Made by a program: the position numbers and the translations under genes
Part shown: piece by piece, positions 18,929-29,065 of the stretch
Position numbering within the stretch: position 1 is the stretch's first letter
Layout: every line of letters starts with the position of its first letter
Notes under the pieces: generated by a model
Seen by the model: the letters and a program-made list of their open reading frames with translations, nothing else
The model's database searches: none
What the model was told of the DNA's origin: nothing
Virus record (IMG/VR): IMGVR_UViG_3300027573_000072
Coordinates: 1 to 38,926 of that record
From: a virus
Direction: 5' to 3' (one strand)
DNA length: 38,926 nucleotides

Positions 18929-19003
18929 ATGGGCCACGCGAACACAGTGGATACTCATAGACGGGTAATCACCACAGTGCTCGCGTGGCCCCTTTTTGAT
19001 TGA
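18929..19003 (+). CDS. 24-codon leader ORF coupled to the tape measure gene
   Basis: ATG 18929 is preceded by AAGGGG and encodes 24 residues beginning MGHANTVD and ending AWPLFD. Its stop TGA (19001-19003) overlaps the tape measure ATG (19003-19005) as TGATG. The tape measure ATG has no ribosome-binding site of its own, since a pyrimidine tract lies just upstream, so ribosomes finishing this ORF probably reinitiate there. The reading frame covers the whole inverted repeat described separately. The peptide has no recognisable function. Confidence 0.55.
   Translation: MGHANTVDTHRRVITTVLAWPLFD
18931..18997 (+). terminator. Long inverted repeat with T-run before the tape measure gene
   Basis: GGGCCACGCGA (18931-18941) is the perfect complement of TCGCGTGGCCC (18981-18991), followed by C and TTTTT (18993-18997). 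The 39-base loop is long for an intrinsic terminator, but stem and T-run are right. Translation of the leader ORF through the repeat would prevent the stem forming, which would make this a translation-controlled attenuator. Confidence 0.5.
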
Positions 19004-22000
19004 TGACCGCCACCCTTAGGAACATTCACCTTCAAATCGTCATTGACGTAAAGAACCTGCCGGCCCTCCGGACCCTATCCAGTTCGCTACAAAGCGTGCA
19101 GGGGTCCACGCAGGGCGCGACGCGGGCCTTCCAAGGCCAGACGAATAACGCGCTGCACCCGCTAGCGGCCGCGTACCGTGACCTGACCGATAACCTCACC
19201 CGAACAGAGAAGGCCATGGACGCCGTTTGGCGTGCCGCTTCCCACTACGAGCAGGTAGGCCGTCGGCTCATCGACGTGGCCCGCCAGATCGTAGACCTCG
19301 GCATGAACATCGTCAGCACTTACGCCGACTACGACTACTGGCTACGCCGCGCCGGTGTCGCACTCAACACGAATGTTGTCTGGCAGCAGAGACTTGACGA
19401 CGCTATTCAGGGCACCGCAAAGGCTGTTGGTCTGTTCAGTCCGGAAGAGGCCGCTGAGGCGTACAACATTTGGGGTGCCGCCACCGGTGTCGTTGTCGAT
19501 AACCAGAAGACACTCGCCGCCGTTACGGCTACCGTAGAGAAGATCATGATTGCCACCGCTGGCGCGGGTGGCACGCTCGAAACGAACCTCAAGGGTGTGT
19601 CGGGTATCCTTGGCATCTTCAACCTCGGCATCGAGGACGCTGGACGTGTAACTGAGGTCCTAGCGCTCATGACCGAGCGTACGCAGGCGGACTTCGGCGA
19701 CCTCATTAGCGCCTTCACCTACATTGGTCCTCAGGCTAGGTCCATGGGCATCGAGTTCGACGACGTCGCGCAGATGCTTGGTGTCCTAGCGGATGCCGGC
19801 CAGCGCGGTAGCCGCGCCGGTCGCGGACTGTCCATGATGATTGAGGGTCTGTTGGCCCCGACCGACGCAATCACCGCTAAACTCAGCGAGTTGACGCTGC
19901 GTACCAAGGGCGTAGGCAAGACGTGGGAGGAAATCGCCTTCCCGAACGACAAGTTCGCCGGGCTCGACAGCATCGTTCGCGACCTGTCAAAGACCTACAT
20001 GGGCATGACCGACTCGGAGAAGGCGTGGTTCAACGCCCGTGCGGCATCGAACAACGCTATCCGGGCCCTACTCCCGCTGGTGAACTCAACCATCGACCTT
20101 TGGAACCGGGATGCCGACGCTATGGCCCGCGGTCAGGTGGCCGTTGACAAGCAGAAGTACTCCCTAGAGAACGCCGGTGCCTTCTTCGAGAACATGAAGG
20201 TCCAGATGCTCGGCAGCATCAAGGCCATCGTCGGGTCGTTCAAGAACTCGTTCTTCCCGATCCTACAGATGGTTGCCCTCAAGATCATGGAACTGGCTCA
20301 GCCGGTGATGAACGTCATCCTTGTCGCGCTCGACAAGTTGACGGAGTACCTCAAGGACAATCCCGCCTTCGTAGACTTCATCGTGAAGATGGCGGCCATG
20401 ACGGCCGGCGTGTTCGCCGTCGGTGGCGCGATGTTCCTCATCCTCGGCAACGTGCTTGGCCTAGCCACCGCGTTCGTCATGTTTGTCTCGACCGTCCTTC
20501 CGCTCATCGGCATGTTCTCCCTGCTCGCCTCCATCGTTGGCCGGTTTGGTAAGTCCGTGGCCGACAATGCGTTCGGTATCCGTGACGCCTTCGTGCACGC
20601 CGGCGAGGCGATCCGAGACCTCATCGGCAAGTTGGCTGACAGTTTCGGTCGCTTCTTCGACAGCGTTCAGCCGCTCGTCAACGTGCTTGAGGATTTGGTA
20701 GACTCCGGGATCAAGGTCCTAGCCGAGTTCATCGAGTCTCTGGCCGACGCTATCGACCGACTGACGCCGGAGCAGGTCGATACGATCCGGGACATCGTGC
20801 TGGCTATCGCAGGGTTCCTCGCACTCCGCGTAGGTCTTGGCCTGCTAGGATCGGTCCTTCTCGGACTCGTTACGACCCTAGGCGGCCTGTTCGGCATCGC
20901 CCGCGGATCGTCCTCAATCCTCCTACTACTGACGCGCCTGCTCAACCTGACGAAGGCTGTAGCGGCGATCAGCCTCATCAAGACGGCCATTGTCGGTCTC
21001 ACGACTGCGCTCAAGGGCGGCGTCCTCGTTGGCGCCATCCGGGCCATCGGTCTGGCTATCACTGCCAGCCTGATCCCCGCCCTAATCGCCCTCGCGACTA
21101 ACCCGGTGGTGCTCGCTATCGTCGCTATCATCGCCGCTATCGCTCTGGCCGTCGCCGCCTACCAGACCAACTTCATGGGATTCAAGGACTTTGTCGATGG
21201 CGTGGTCGCGTGGATCAGTGAGAACGTCATCCCGCCGCTCATGGGCTTCATCGAGGCGGTGGCCGGATTCGTCTCTGGTGTCATCGAAGGCATCATTGGC
21301 GCGGTCACGTGGGTCGTAGAGGCCGTAGAGGGCGTCATCGACTTCTTCTCCAACCTGCCGGAGAACATCGCCGCCATCTGGACGTCCATCGTAGAGGGGA
21401 TTCAGTCCTTCATCGACTCCGTCCTGACGTTTATCGGTGACTTTCTCGCCGACTTGGGCGAGAACTGGGCCTACTACCTCGGATTCATCCTCGGCTTCGT
21501 CGTCGGCTGGTGGATCAACCTCTGGAAGTTCATAATCACGACCATTATCAACATCGTCACCGGGGTCATCGGCTGGATCGCTAAACTTCCGGGCATGATT
21601 CTCGACTGGCTCGTCGTCCTCTGGAACCTCCTAGCCGGGTGGTTCGGGGACCTGATTGAGGCCGTTGTCGGATGGGTCACGGACCTTGTCACTGGCATCG
21701 TGGACTGGTTCCTCAAGTTGCCGGGCCGTGTCCTTGACGCACTCGTCGGGCTATGGAACACCATCTCGACGTGGTTCATCACGAACGTACCGAAGATCAT
21801 TCAGTTCGTCGCCGACATGATTCCGAAGATCGTGCAGTTCTTCATTGACCTGCCGGGGAAGATCATTGACGCGGTCATTGGCCTGCCCGGGCTCCTTCGC
21901 GACTTCATCGTAGACATCGTTCCGAAGATTTGGCAGAACCTACTCAATGTAGGCAAGGACTTCGTCCGCGGCATTTGGGGAGGCATCATCTCCCTCAAGA

Positions 22001-22404
22001 ACTGGATCATTGACAAGATCATGGACTTCGCCGGCGGATTCATCGACGGTATCAAGGCCGCCCTAGGCATCGCGTCCCCGTCCAAGGTGATGGCTGCCGT
22101 TGGTGTCAATGTCGTTCAGGGTCTCGCTAGGGGTCTTCTTAGTGCGGACGATGCTCGTCGCGCCATGGCAACGATCACGAGCCAGTTGACCGACATGGCT
22201 ATCGCCGGCACGTCAGACATCGCCCTGTCCCCGGGCGCCTTCTCCTCGTCAACAACCTCCTCCGCTACCCGGGTTATCGAACTCAAGGTGACCGTTGAGT
22301 CGCCTGACGGCTCGGTAAGCGACGTAGACCTCTCATCCCTCAAGGACCTCATCACCGGCTCTGACATGGTCAGGGCCCTAGAGCACATGAGCACAGTAGC
22401 CTAA
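19003..22404 (+). CDS. Tape measure protein
   Basis: At 1133 residues this is the second-longest gene in the window, following the chaperones as expected. It contains a conserved phage tail tape measure core near the N-terminal third (FGDLISAFTYIGPQARSMGI, a segment with GLSMMIEGLLAPTDAI, and WFNARAASNNAIRALLPLV), several long hydrophobic stretches (GVFAVGGAMFLILGNVLGLA, VLAIVAIIAAIALAVAAY) and a repetitive tryptophan-rich helical part (about 720-960). It sets tail length and may help DNA cross the host membrane. A TTG one codon upstream is a less likely start. Confidence 0.9.
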   Translation: MTATLRNIHLQIVIDVKNLPALRTLSSSLQSVQGSTQGATRAFQGQTNNALHPLAAAYRDLTDNLTRTEKAMDAVWRAASHYEQVGRRLIDVARQIVDLGMNIVSTYADYDYWLRRAGVALNTNVVWQQRLDDAIQGTAKAVGLFSPEEAAEAYNIWGAATGVVVDNQKTLAAVTATVEKIMIATAGAGGTLETNLKGVSGILGIFNLGIEDAGRVTEVLALMTERTQADFGDLISAFTYIGPQARSMGIEFDDVAQMLGVLADAGQRGSRAGRGLSMMIEGLLAPTDAITAKLSELTLRTKGVGKTWEEIAFPNDKFAGLDSIVRDLSKTYMGMTDSEKAWFNARAASNNAIRALLPLVNSTIDLWNRDADAMARGQVAVDKQKYSLENAGAFFENMKVQMLGSIKAIVGSFKNSFFPILQMVALKIMELAQPVMNVILVALDKLTEYLKDNPAFVDFIVKMAAMTAGVFAVGGAMFLILGNVLGLATAFVMFVSTVLPLIGMFSLLASIVGRFGKSVADNAFGIRDAFVHAGEAIRDLIGKLADSFGRFFDSVQPLVNVLEDLVDSGIKVLAEFIESLADAIDRLTPEQVDTIRDIVLAIAGFLALRVGLGLLGSVLLGLVTTLGGLFGIARGSSSILLLLTRLLNLTKAVAAISLIKTAIVGLTTALKGGVLVGAIRAIGLAITASLIPALIALATNPVVLAIVAIIAAIALAVAAYQTNFMGFKDFVDGVVAWISENVIPPLMGFIEAVAGFVSGVIEGIIGAVTWVVEAVEGVIDFFSNLPENIAAIWTSIVEGIQSFIDSVLTFIGDFLADLGENWAYYLGFILGFVVGWWINLWKFIITTIINIVTGVIGWIAKLPGMILDWLVVLWNLLAGWFGDLIEAVVGWVTDLVTGIVDWFLKLPGRVLDALVGLWNTISTWFITNVPKIIQFVADMIPKIVQFFIDLPGKIIDAVIGLPGLLRDFIVDIVPKIWQNLLNVGKDFVRGIWGGIISLKNWIIDKIMDFAGGFIDGIKAALGIASPSKVMAAVGVNVVQGLARGLLSADDARRAMATITSQLTDMAIAGTSDIALSPGAFSSSTTSSATRVIELKVTVESPDGSVSDVDLSSLKDLITGSDMVRALEHMSTVA

Positions 22405-22406
22405 CT

Positions 22407-25400
22407 ATGGCACAGACCACGTGGAATGTCAACAAGGACGCCTTGGCGGCCTACAAATCTTCCGATGGATCGAGTTACGGGGCGGGGGTCGATGACCACC
22501 TGCCCGTCGGTTACGTCTCGTGGCTACCGGGCTACGTCCGCTCGTTCCTAGGCTTCTCGTACAGTTTCTCCGGCATGGTGGCCGTCACTGGCGCGACGCT
22601 GTACCTCAAGACTTCAACTGGCTCTCACTTGACGCACGCTTCCGACCCGGACATCTACGTTGACCGCGTAACGGCCTCATGGTCCGAGGGTAGCGCGGGC
22701 TCCGACGAGGCGTGGTCCTCTACCAACGCACTAGAGTGGTCGAACATGCCGTCCGTGACGACGGCCGAGCGGGCTTCGTGGGACGTCGGCGGTGGCGGTG
22801 CCCCGGCCGACAGCACCTTCTACAGCGTAGACATCACCGGGATCATTCAGGCAGCGAAGGCGGCCGGGACCTTCTACGGTATCCGTCTGACGTCCTCGGA
22901 CGAGCCGTCGTCCAACGAGCGCGTTGAGTTCTACTCTCGCGAGGCCGGCGCGTCGAACGATGCCTACATCGTCGTAGACTACACGACCAACACGGCGCCG
23001 AATGCCCCGACGGGCCTGAGCCCGACCGCGGATGCTATTCAGAACACGCTCACCCCCTCACTTACCGGTACGTTCAGCGATCCTGATGTCGGCGACACGC
23101 TAACTGGATTCCAGATCATCCTCTACGAGGATAACGGAACAACGGTCAAGTGGGACTCCGGAACGCTTGCCGGATCGGGAACGTCCTTCTCCAAGACGTA
23201 CAACGGCCCGGCCCTCACGGGCAACACCTTCTACAAGTGGAAGGCCCGCTGCAAGGACAACGACGGTGTGTGGGGAGCGTACTCCTCGCAGCAGAGATTC
23301 AAGGCTAACAGCGTCCCGAACGCACCTAGCATCAGCCTACAGGAATCCCCGACTACCGACGTCAAGACTCTGACGCCGACCTTCAACATCACCCACTCCG
23401 ACCCTGACACGACCGACAGTCAGATGCTCGGGTACCGAATCATCCTCGAACTGGCGAACGGTACGGCCGTGTGGGACTCCGGCGACGTGGCCGTCACTGC
23501 GACGACCTCGAAGTCAGTCGTCTACCCGGGTAGCCCTGCCCTGTCGTGGCAGACCGGCTACCGCTGGCGCGCCCGCACCAAGGACTCCAACTCCGCATGG
23601 GGTGGGTACTCCTCCAACGCGACCTTCACGACCCACACGACCGGCATCCCGATCAGCCTCAGCCCGACGGGCGGTGAGACAGTCGGTGGCCTGACGCCGA
23701 CACTGTCTGGCTCACGTGCTACCTCTGACGACCTTCTTACGAGCGCTGAAATCGAGGTCTACGAGAACGACGGTACGACCCTCAAGTGGTCATCGGGATC
23801 GTTCTCGTCCGGCGTTACCTCCTCCGCCTTCTCGAAGATTTACTCCGGTACCGCCCTGTCCTACTCGACGACCTACAAGTGGCGCGCCAAGGTAACCAGT
23901 TCGGTCGGCGGGACGTCCGCATGGTCGGCCCTACAGTCCTTCGTGACCCCCTCCGCGACGACGCCTACTCAGGTTACGCCAGTCGGCTCGCCGATCACGG
24001 ACCTAACGCCGGACTTCACCGGAACGTGGAGCGACACGCTCAAGGGTACGCAGGTCATCGTCTACAACGACGCCGCGGGCACGTCGGTCAAGTGGGATCA
24101 GGGTCAGACGGTCGAGACGACTGGGACGTCCTACAACGTCACCTACGCCGGCTCAGCCCTCGAATGGAACACGCAGTACTGGTGGAAGATCAGCGTCCAG
24201 AAGAACTCCGATAGCGTCTGGCAGCCGTTCACCGGATTGACCTCCTTCACCACGGACTCGGCCGGCATCCCGACGCCGAGCGCACCACCCTCTGACGCGT
24301 GGCTTGGTGCTCCGGACGAGGTAGACGGCTTCGAGAACATCACCAGCGTCACCAACGGTACATCATCCTCGGCCTCGCAGGACACGGCCGTCAAGCAGGT
24401 CGGACGCGCGTCAATGAAGTTGACGATCACCACCCTCTCGAACGGCTCGACGTCGGACTCCTACCGTACGGTTGCGCTCAACCTGTCGAAGTACGGCAAG
24501 AAGACGCCGATCAAGATTCAGATTCGGTACTCGTCCGCTACCAACGTCAACTACATCCGGCTTCGATTCACCTTCGCGACTGCGTCGGACTTCGACGAGT
24601 ACGACATCGAGCCGTCCACGATCAACGTGTGGGAGACCAAGACCCTCACGCTGGACACTCCGGTCGCTTCTGGCGGTACCCGTAACTGGGCGAACGTCAC
24701 GCGAATCGGTATCCGAACCAACGCGTCGGGTGGCTCGGTCACCACCAACGTCAACGTAGACAACCTACTCTTCGACGCTGTGGCTCCGTCGTTCGACGGT
24801 ACCTCCTTCGGCGGTGAGACGATCACGAACTTCCGAATCCGAGTCTACTCCGATCCGGGCGGAACCTCGCTCGTTTGGGACTCGGGGGACATAGGCGGTT
24901 CGAGCACGACCTTCACGAAACTGTACACTGGATCAGCCCTCTCCAAGGGCGTCGTGTACTACTGGCAGGCCCGGTACACCAAGAGCACCGGCCCAGTGGG
25001 TAACTACTCGGCCCTCATCCCGTTCCGGCTGAACGCCAGCCCCTCCGCTCCGAGCAACTTGGAGCCCGTGAGCGGCTTCACGAACCCGGACTCACTGATC
25101 GTCACCTTCAAGGGTACGTTTGAGGACACGGATAAGGACGCGCTCGGTGACGTCCCGCGTACGTTCGAGGTCGAGGTCACCCGTAACTCCGACTCGGCCA
25201 TCGTCTACAGCCTGCTCAAGGACGCCTCCCTTACGGGCGGTGAGAACACGGCCTACGACGGCGAGGGTGGTGTACTCAAGACCACCGGTGCGGCGAACCC
25301 GCTGGCATACGACGTCCTGTACAACCATCGCCAGCGGTACTACGACTCTAAGGGCGCCATCGGACCGTGGACCAGTTACGTCCAGTTCAATGCCAGCCAG

Positions 25401-26375
25401 TCACCGACGACGACCATCACGTCACCGTCTGACGCCGGTACCGTTACATCGCCATCGTTCAACATCACGTGGTCCATGTCCTCTCCGGGCGGCAAGGCGC
25501 AGAACTCATACCGGGTCCGCATTGTTCGCAACTCCGACTCACTTACCATATACGACAGCGGCCGCGTTTACTCATCGGCCACGCTGTTCGCATTCCCGTC
25601 GGGCTACCTTGTCAACAGCACGGTGTATCTCGTTCAGGTCCAGTTGTGGGACACCGACGATCTGCCCTCGGCCTTCGACTCTAACAGCGTGACAACCTCG
25701 TGGGTCGCACCGTCGGCGATTACCGGATTCAACGTCACGGACGACGTCTCCAACGCGAGTGTGCTTGCGACATGGGACCAATCCAACTTGAGCCCGAGCG
25801 TGTTCGACTTCTACCGCATCTACCGCAAGGAGGCCTCGGACTCCACGTGGTCAACGCTGGTAGACCTAGCGAACATCGCTACAGTCTCATACCGTGACTA
25901 CCTAGCGGCCAACAACGTCTCGTACGACTACAAGATCACTCAGTTCAAGATCGTACCGGGCGACGTTGACCTTGAGAGCGCCGATTCCGACATCTCGTCC
26001 ACCCTTCTGGACACCGACTCGTGGCAGATCGTCGGCGCTGACCGCGCGGACGCGCACATCTTCGAGTTGCCCGTTGTGAGCGCTCCGTTCCTAGAGCCTG
26101 TACAGCAGGAAGTCTTCGAGCCACTCGGCACGTCCCGCAAGGTTGTGGTCCGCGGCAAGGTGCTCGGCGCTGAGGGAACCTTGCAGTGCAAGTGGAAGGA
26201 CGACGAGGTTGCTACCGCTAAGGATCAGGTGGACTACATCAAGTCCAACGCCGGCCCTCACGTACTCAAGTCCCCGTTCGGGGACATTTGGGAAGTCGAG
26301 TTCGGCGGACCGACCAAGGACTACGAGGGCGGCGGTCACATGACCGTCTCCCTGACATGGATTGAGGTAACGTAG
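22407..26375 (+). CDS. Large tail-tip protein with fibronectin-like repeats
   Basis: This 1322-residue protein directly follows the tape measure gene. The N-terminal ~190 residues resemble a DNRLRE-type beta sandwich (SFSGMVAVTGATLYLKT.., DAYIVVDYTT). Then come several copies of a ~95-residue unit with the pattern LTPTLSG.FSDPDVGDTLTG, VWDSG, YKWRARxKD, WGxYS, which are Fn3/Ig-like domains common in phage adhesion proteins. A carbohydrate-binding-like insert lies about 640-790. The C-terminal ~110 residues (SWQIVGADRADAHIFELPVV.., HVLKSPFGDIWEVEF) look like a distal-tail ring domain. A combined distal tail and host-contact role is inferred. Confidence 0.75.
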   Translation: MAQTTWNVNKDALAAYKSSDGSSYGAGVDDHLPVGYVSWLPGYVRSFLGFSYSFSGMVAVTGATLYLKTSTGSHLTHASDPDIYVDRVTASWSEGSAGSDEAWSSTNALEWSNMPSVTTAERASWDVGGGGAPADSTFYSVDITGIIQAAKAAGTFYGIRLTSSDEPSSNERVEFYSREAGASNDAYIVVDYTTNTAPNAPTGLSPTADAIQNTLTPSLTGTFSDPDVGDTLTGFQIILYEDNGTTVKWDSGTLAGSGTSFSKTYNGPALTGNTFYKWKARCKDNDGVWGAYSSQQRFKANSVPNAPSISLQESPTTDVKTLTPTFNITHSDPDTTDSQMLGYRIILELANGTAVWDSGDVAVTATTSKSVVYPGSPALSWQTGYRWRARTKDSNSAWGGYSSNATFTTHTTGIPISLSPTGGETVGGLTPTLSGSRATSDDLLTSAEIEVYENDGTTLKWSSGSFSSGVTSSAFSKIYSGTALSYSTTYKWRAKVTSSVGGTSAWSALQSFVTPSATTPTQVTPVGSPITDLTPDFTGTWSDTLKGTQVIVYNDAAGTSVKWDQGQTVETTGTSYNVTYAGSALEWNTQYWWKISVQKNSDSVWQPFTGLTSFTTDSAGIPTPSAPPSDAWLGAPDEVDGFENITSVTNGTSSSASQDTAVKQVGRASMKLTITTLSNGSTSDSYRTVALNLSKYGKKTPIKIQIRYSSATNVNYIRLRFTFATASDFDEYDIEPSTINVWETKTLTLDTPVASGGTRNWANVTRIGIRTNASGGSVTTNVNVDNLLFDAVAPSFDGTSFGGETITNFRIRVYSDPGGTSLVWDSGDIGGSSTTFTKLYTGSALSKGVVYYWQARYTKSTGPVGNYSALIPFRLNASPSAPSNLEPVSGFTNPDSLIVTFKGTFEDTDKDALGDVPRTFEVEVTRNSDSAIVYSLLKDASLTGGENTAYDGEGGVLKTTGAANPLAYDVLYNHRQRYYDSKGAIGPWTSYVQFNASQSPTTTITSPSDAGTVTSPSFNITWSMSSPGGKAQNSYRVRIVRNSDSLTIYDSGRVYSSATLFAFPSGYLVNSTVYLVQVQLWDTDDLPSAFDSNSVTTSWVAPSAITGFNVTDDVSNASVLATWDQSNLSPSVFDFYRIYRKEASDSTWSTLVDLANIATVSYRDYLAANNVSYDYKITQFKIVPGDVDLESADSDISSTLLDTDSWQIVGADRADAHIFELPVVSAPFLEPVQQEVFEPLGTSRKVVVRGKVLGAEGTLQCKWKDDEVATAKDQVDYIKSNAGPHVLKSPFGDIWEVEFGGPTKDYEGGGHMTVSLTWIEVT

Positions 26376-26380
26376 GCCCG

Positions 26381-27556
26381 ATGTGGCCCATATCCGGTAG
26401 GTTCAAGAACGAACTGGCCAAGGAGGTCCACACCTTCCGGGCCCACATGCACGTGCTCGACACGGACTTCAACACCATTCAGGAGTTCCACGACATCGGC
26501 GATCCCGGATCGCACTTCGCCGAGGACGAGGACCTCATCATTGACGGGAACGTTGACGTTGATGTCACCCGTGCCGGACGGAGGACGTTCACCGCGAACC
26601 TGTTGAATCCGGACGGACGGTACTCACCCGGGACGGACTGGGCCGGCACCTTCTACGTCAACAGACTCATTCGCCTGTACCGCGGCCTTGACTTCGGCGA
26701 CAGCCTAGAACTCGTGCCCATCGGTACCTTCATGATTGACCACGCGGACGTGAGCGCGGAGCGGGGCATGTCCGTCGTCATCCTGTCGGGGTCGGACCTC
26801 TGGAAGAAACTAGCCAAGGCCCAGTTCACCGCACCGTTCAAGTGGGTGGCCGGCACGCCGGTCAACACGGTCATCAAGGCCATCGCCGATGCGGCGGGGG
26901 TTACTCGATACAACCTAGACCCGCTCACGGAACGCGTAACCACCGGCAAGGAACTCTGGTCCGCCTTTTACGTTGAGCGGGGCGACATCCGCGGAGAGGC
27001 AATCCGTCGCCTCTGCACGTCGTACGGGATCGACGTGTACTTTGATCCGCTCGGCGTCTTCACGACGCAGGACTTCAATACGCCGGAGGATCGGTCGGTG
27101 GTGTGGGAGTATGACTCCGACCACAGCAATAACCTCATTACCGCGCAGTCTGCCTTCACGGACGAGAAACTGTACAATGCAGTGTTGGTGGTCGGTACCG
27201 CCAACAAGGACCTCACGGTCGTCTCGCGGATGCGGAACACCGACCCGACGTCGCAAACGAACATCACCCGACTCGGGGAGCGGACCTTGAAGTTCGAGAG
27301 TGACACAATCGGAACTCAAGTGGCCGCGGATGCCGCCGCTCAGAAGTTGTTCTACGACAACGTGGTCGTGAGCGATGACATCACCCTAGAGGTCCTCTGC
27401 AATCCGGCCTACGAGGGCAACGATGTTATCCGCGTCACCGAGCCAGAGTTCACGAAACTATCCGGCGCCTACAGGCTCAAGGCCTTCACGGTACCCATGT
27501 CAACCTCTAAGCAGACCCTCCGCCTACAGGCGAACATCCAACTGGTGACCTCCTAA
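26381..27556 (+). CDS. Tail hub / minor tail protein (gp27-like)
   Basis: The 391-residue protein has hub-like beta domains: an N-terminal part with DLIIDGNVDVDVTRAGRRTF and LNPDGRYSPGTDW, a central helical part (VKAIADAAGVTRYNL, EAIRRLCTSYGIDVYFDPLG) and a C-terminal LxSGAYRLKAFTVPMS-type strand region, as in tail hub proteins of siphoviruses and T4 gp27. Gene order after the tape measure and distal-tail proteins supports this. Its stop overlaps the next start by one base. Confidence 0.75.
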   Translation: MWPISGRFKNELAKEVHTFRAHMHVLDTDFNTIQEFHDIGDPGSHFAEDEDLIIDGNVDVDVTRAGRRTFTANLLNPDGRYSPGTDWAGTFYVNRLIRLYRGLDFGDSLELVPIGTFMIDHADVSAERGMSVVILSGSDLWKKLAKAQFTAPFKWVAGTPVNTVIKAIADAAGVTRYNLDPLTERVTTGKELWSAFYVERGDIRGEAIRRLCTSYGIDVYFDPLGVFTTQDFNTPEDRSVVWEYDSDHSNNLITAQSAFTDEKLYNAVLVVGTANKDLTVVSRMRNTDPTSQTNITRLGERTLKFESDTIGTQVAADAAAQKLFYDNVVVSDDITLEVLCNPAYEGNDVIRVTEPEFTKLSGAYRLKAFTVPMSTSKQTLRLQANIQLVTS

Positions 27557-29031
27557 TGGTCAATGAGACCGAGTCCAACCGACGGCAGCCCTTTGCCGAC
27601 TCATACGCACAGAGGATCGTTACCGTCATCGACGGTCGCATCGAGCGGGATGTCCGCTCCGGCGCTCGCGTCGAGCAGACATGGGGCACGGTGGCCGGCC
27701 TAAGCGGCAACGGAATGCTCGCCAGTGTCTACCTGTACGGTGAGGACACGAATGCTTCTGAGGGATTCCGCGTCCGGCTGACGGACAAACTGTCCATCGG
27801 TGACAAGGTTATGGTGTCTACGGACGCCCGCGGAGACCGGTGGGTCACTGAGCGGTATTCGACCACCGCCTACCGCAAGGTGGAAATCGACATGGCCACC
27901 GGTGACATCCTCACTGGGGACGGGACCGCACCGCCTACGGCGCGCGTAACCGCGGCGGGTGTGTCGCTGGCCCATTCGGCCCTGACCGGCGTTACTGCTG
28001 ACCAGCACCACGCTCAGGCCCACGACCACTCAAGTGCCTCAGATGACAACACTATCGCACCCGTTGACGTAACCATCGGCTCGACGCCCGACATCAAGTT
28101 GTCACGAACGGGTACCAAGACTCTGACGATTGACGACGGTGCAGGTGGCGCTATAACTGTCGCGTTGCCGGTTACGTCAGCACTGGTATTCGGCGGGGAC
28201 GCGGTCCTTAGTCGTGGTGCGGCGAATCGTCTGGACCTAGCGAGTGGGGATAGTCTCCGGATAGTCAGCGGTGAGTTGCAGTTTGGTGCTAACACCATCG
28301 TTGACAGTTCAGCCTCGGGCCTTCTTCGTGTTCTCGCGCCGGCAGCGACAGAGAGTCGCGTCCTTATCGAGTCTCCCTCCGGTCAAAGGGCTGGACTAAA
28401 GGTTTGGATTACGGGTGACACTGTCGCGCGAGCAGTCCTGTCCGGAGACGCGACTATCACCGGCCTAGAACTAGGTCCGGGTAGCGGTGCTGCTGACACC
28501 AACCTGTACCGCTCGGCGGCGGATTCCCTCAAGACCGACGACGCCTTCATAGCGGGCAAGTCGGGAGGCGGTAAGGACCAGATTCAGATTGTATCGGGTA
28601 CTTCGGGCGCTGGCATGACCATCGGCGGCGATGTGACCCTGTACCGCTCGGCTGCCGATGTTCTGAAGACCGACGATAACTTCCATGCGACTTCAGGCAT
28701 GAAGATCGTCGGTTCGAACTACGCGTCGCTCACGGTCGGACCTGAAACCGGGCAGCGTGGTTTCATCGACCACGACACGGGCGGCAGCGGCATCTTCCGT
28801 ATCGGGCAGTTCGATAGCGGCGGGACATTCCGAATCGGAATCATCATCGACGGTCAGAGTGGACCGAAACTCGGGTTCTTCGGGAACTCCGCTGCGGCAC
28901 GAACGACCTACGGCGCGCCGACGACGACTGTGGACCGGGCCACTTTCAGCGACTCCGTAACGCTTGGTGAGTTGGCTCAACGCGTCGGAACGTTGATCGC
29001 CGACCTGCGTACACTTGGATTGTTGGGATAA
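27556..29031 (+). CDS. Minor tail protein with fibre-like C-terminal repeats
   Basis: The 491-residue protein has an N-terminal domain of about 100 residues rich in strands (RVEQTWGTVAGLSGNGMLASVYLYGE, GDKVMVSTDARGDRWVTERY), an internal His-rich turn (DQHHAQAHDHSS), then repeats containing LYRSAADxLKTDD seen at least twice, and a C-terminal tail with a short coiled-coil-like end (LGELAQRVGTLIADLRTLG). This is a usual arrangement for tail-tip fibre proteins. A 6-bp hairpin CTAGGC/GCCTAG (29036-29053) follows. Confidence 0.65.
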   Translation: MVNETESNRRQPFADSYAQRIVTVIDGRIERDVRSGARVEQTWGTVAGLSGNGMLASVYLYGEDTNASEGFRVRLTDKLSIGDKVMVSTDARGDRWVTERYSTTAYRKVEIDMATGDILTGDGTAPPTARVTAAGVSLAHSALTGVTADQHHAQAHDHSSASDDNTIAPVDVTIGSTPDIKLSRTGTKTLTIDDGAGGAITVALPVTSALVFGGDAVLSRGAANRLDLASGDSLRIVSGELQFGANTIVDSSASGLLRVLAPAATESRVLIESPSGQRAGLKVWITGDTVARAVLSGDATITGLELGPGSGAADTNLYRSAADSLKTDDAFIAGKSGGGKDQIQIVSGTSGAGMTIGGDVTLYRSAADVLKTDDNFHATSGMKIVGSNYASLTVGPETGQRGFIDHDTGGSGIFRIGQFDSGGTFRIGIIIDGQSGPKLGFFGNSAAARTTYGAPTTTVDRATFSDSVTLGELAQRVGTLIADLRTLGLLG

Positions 29032-29035
29032 ACTT

Positions 29036-29053
29036 CTAGGCATCTTCGCCTAG
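29036..29053 (+). promoter_or_regulatory. Short hairpin before the lysin gene
   Basis: CTAGGC (29036-29041) pairs perfectly with GCCTAG (29048-29053) around a 6-base loop, immediately upstream of the AGGAG ribosome-binding site of the lysin gene. There is no T-run. It may tune translation of the lysin. Confidence 0.35.
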
Positions 29054-29065
29054 TCAGGAGAGACA

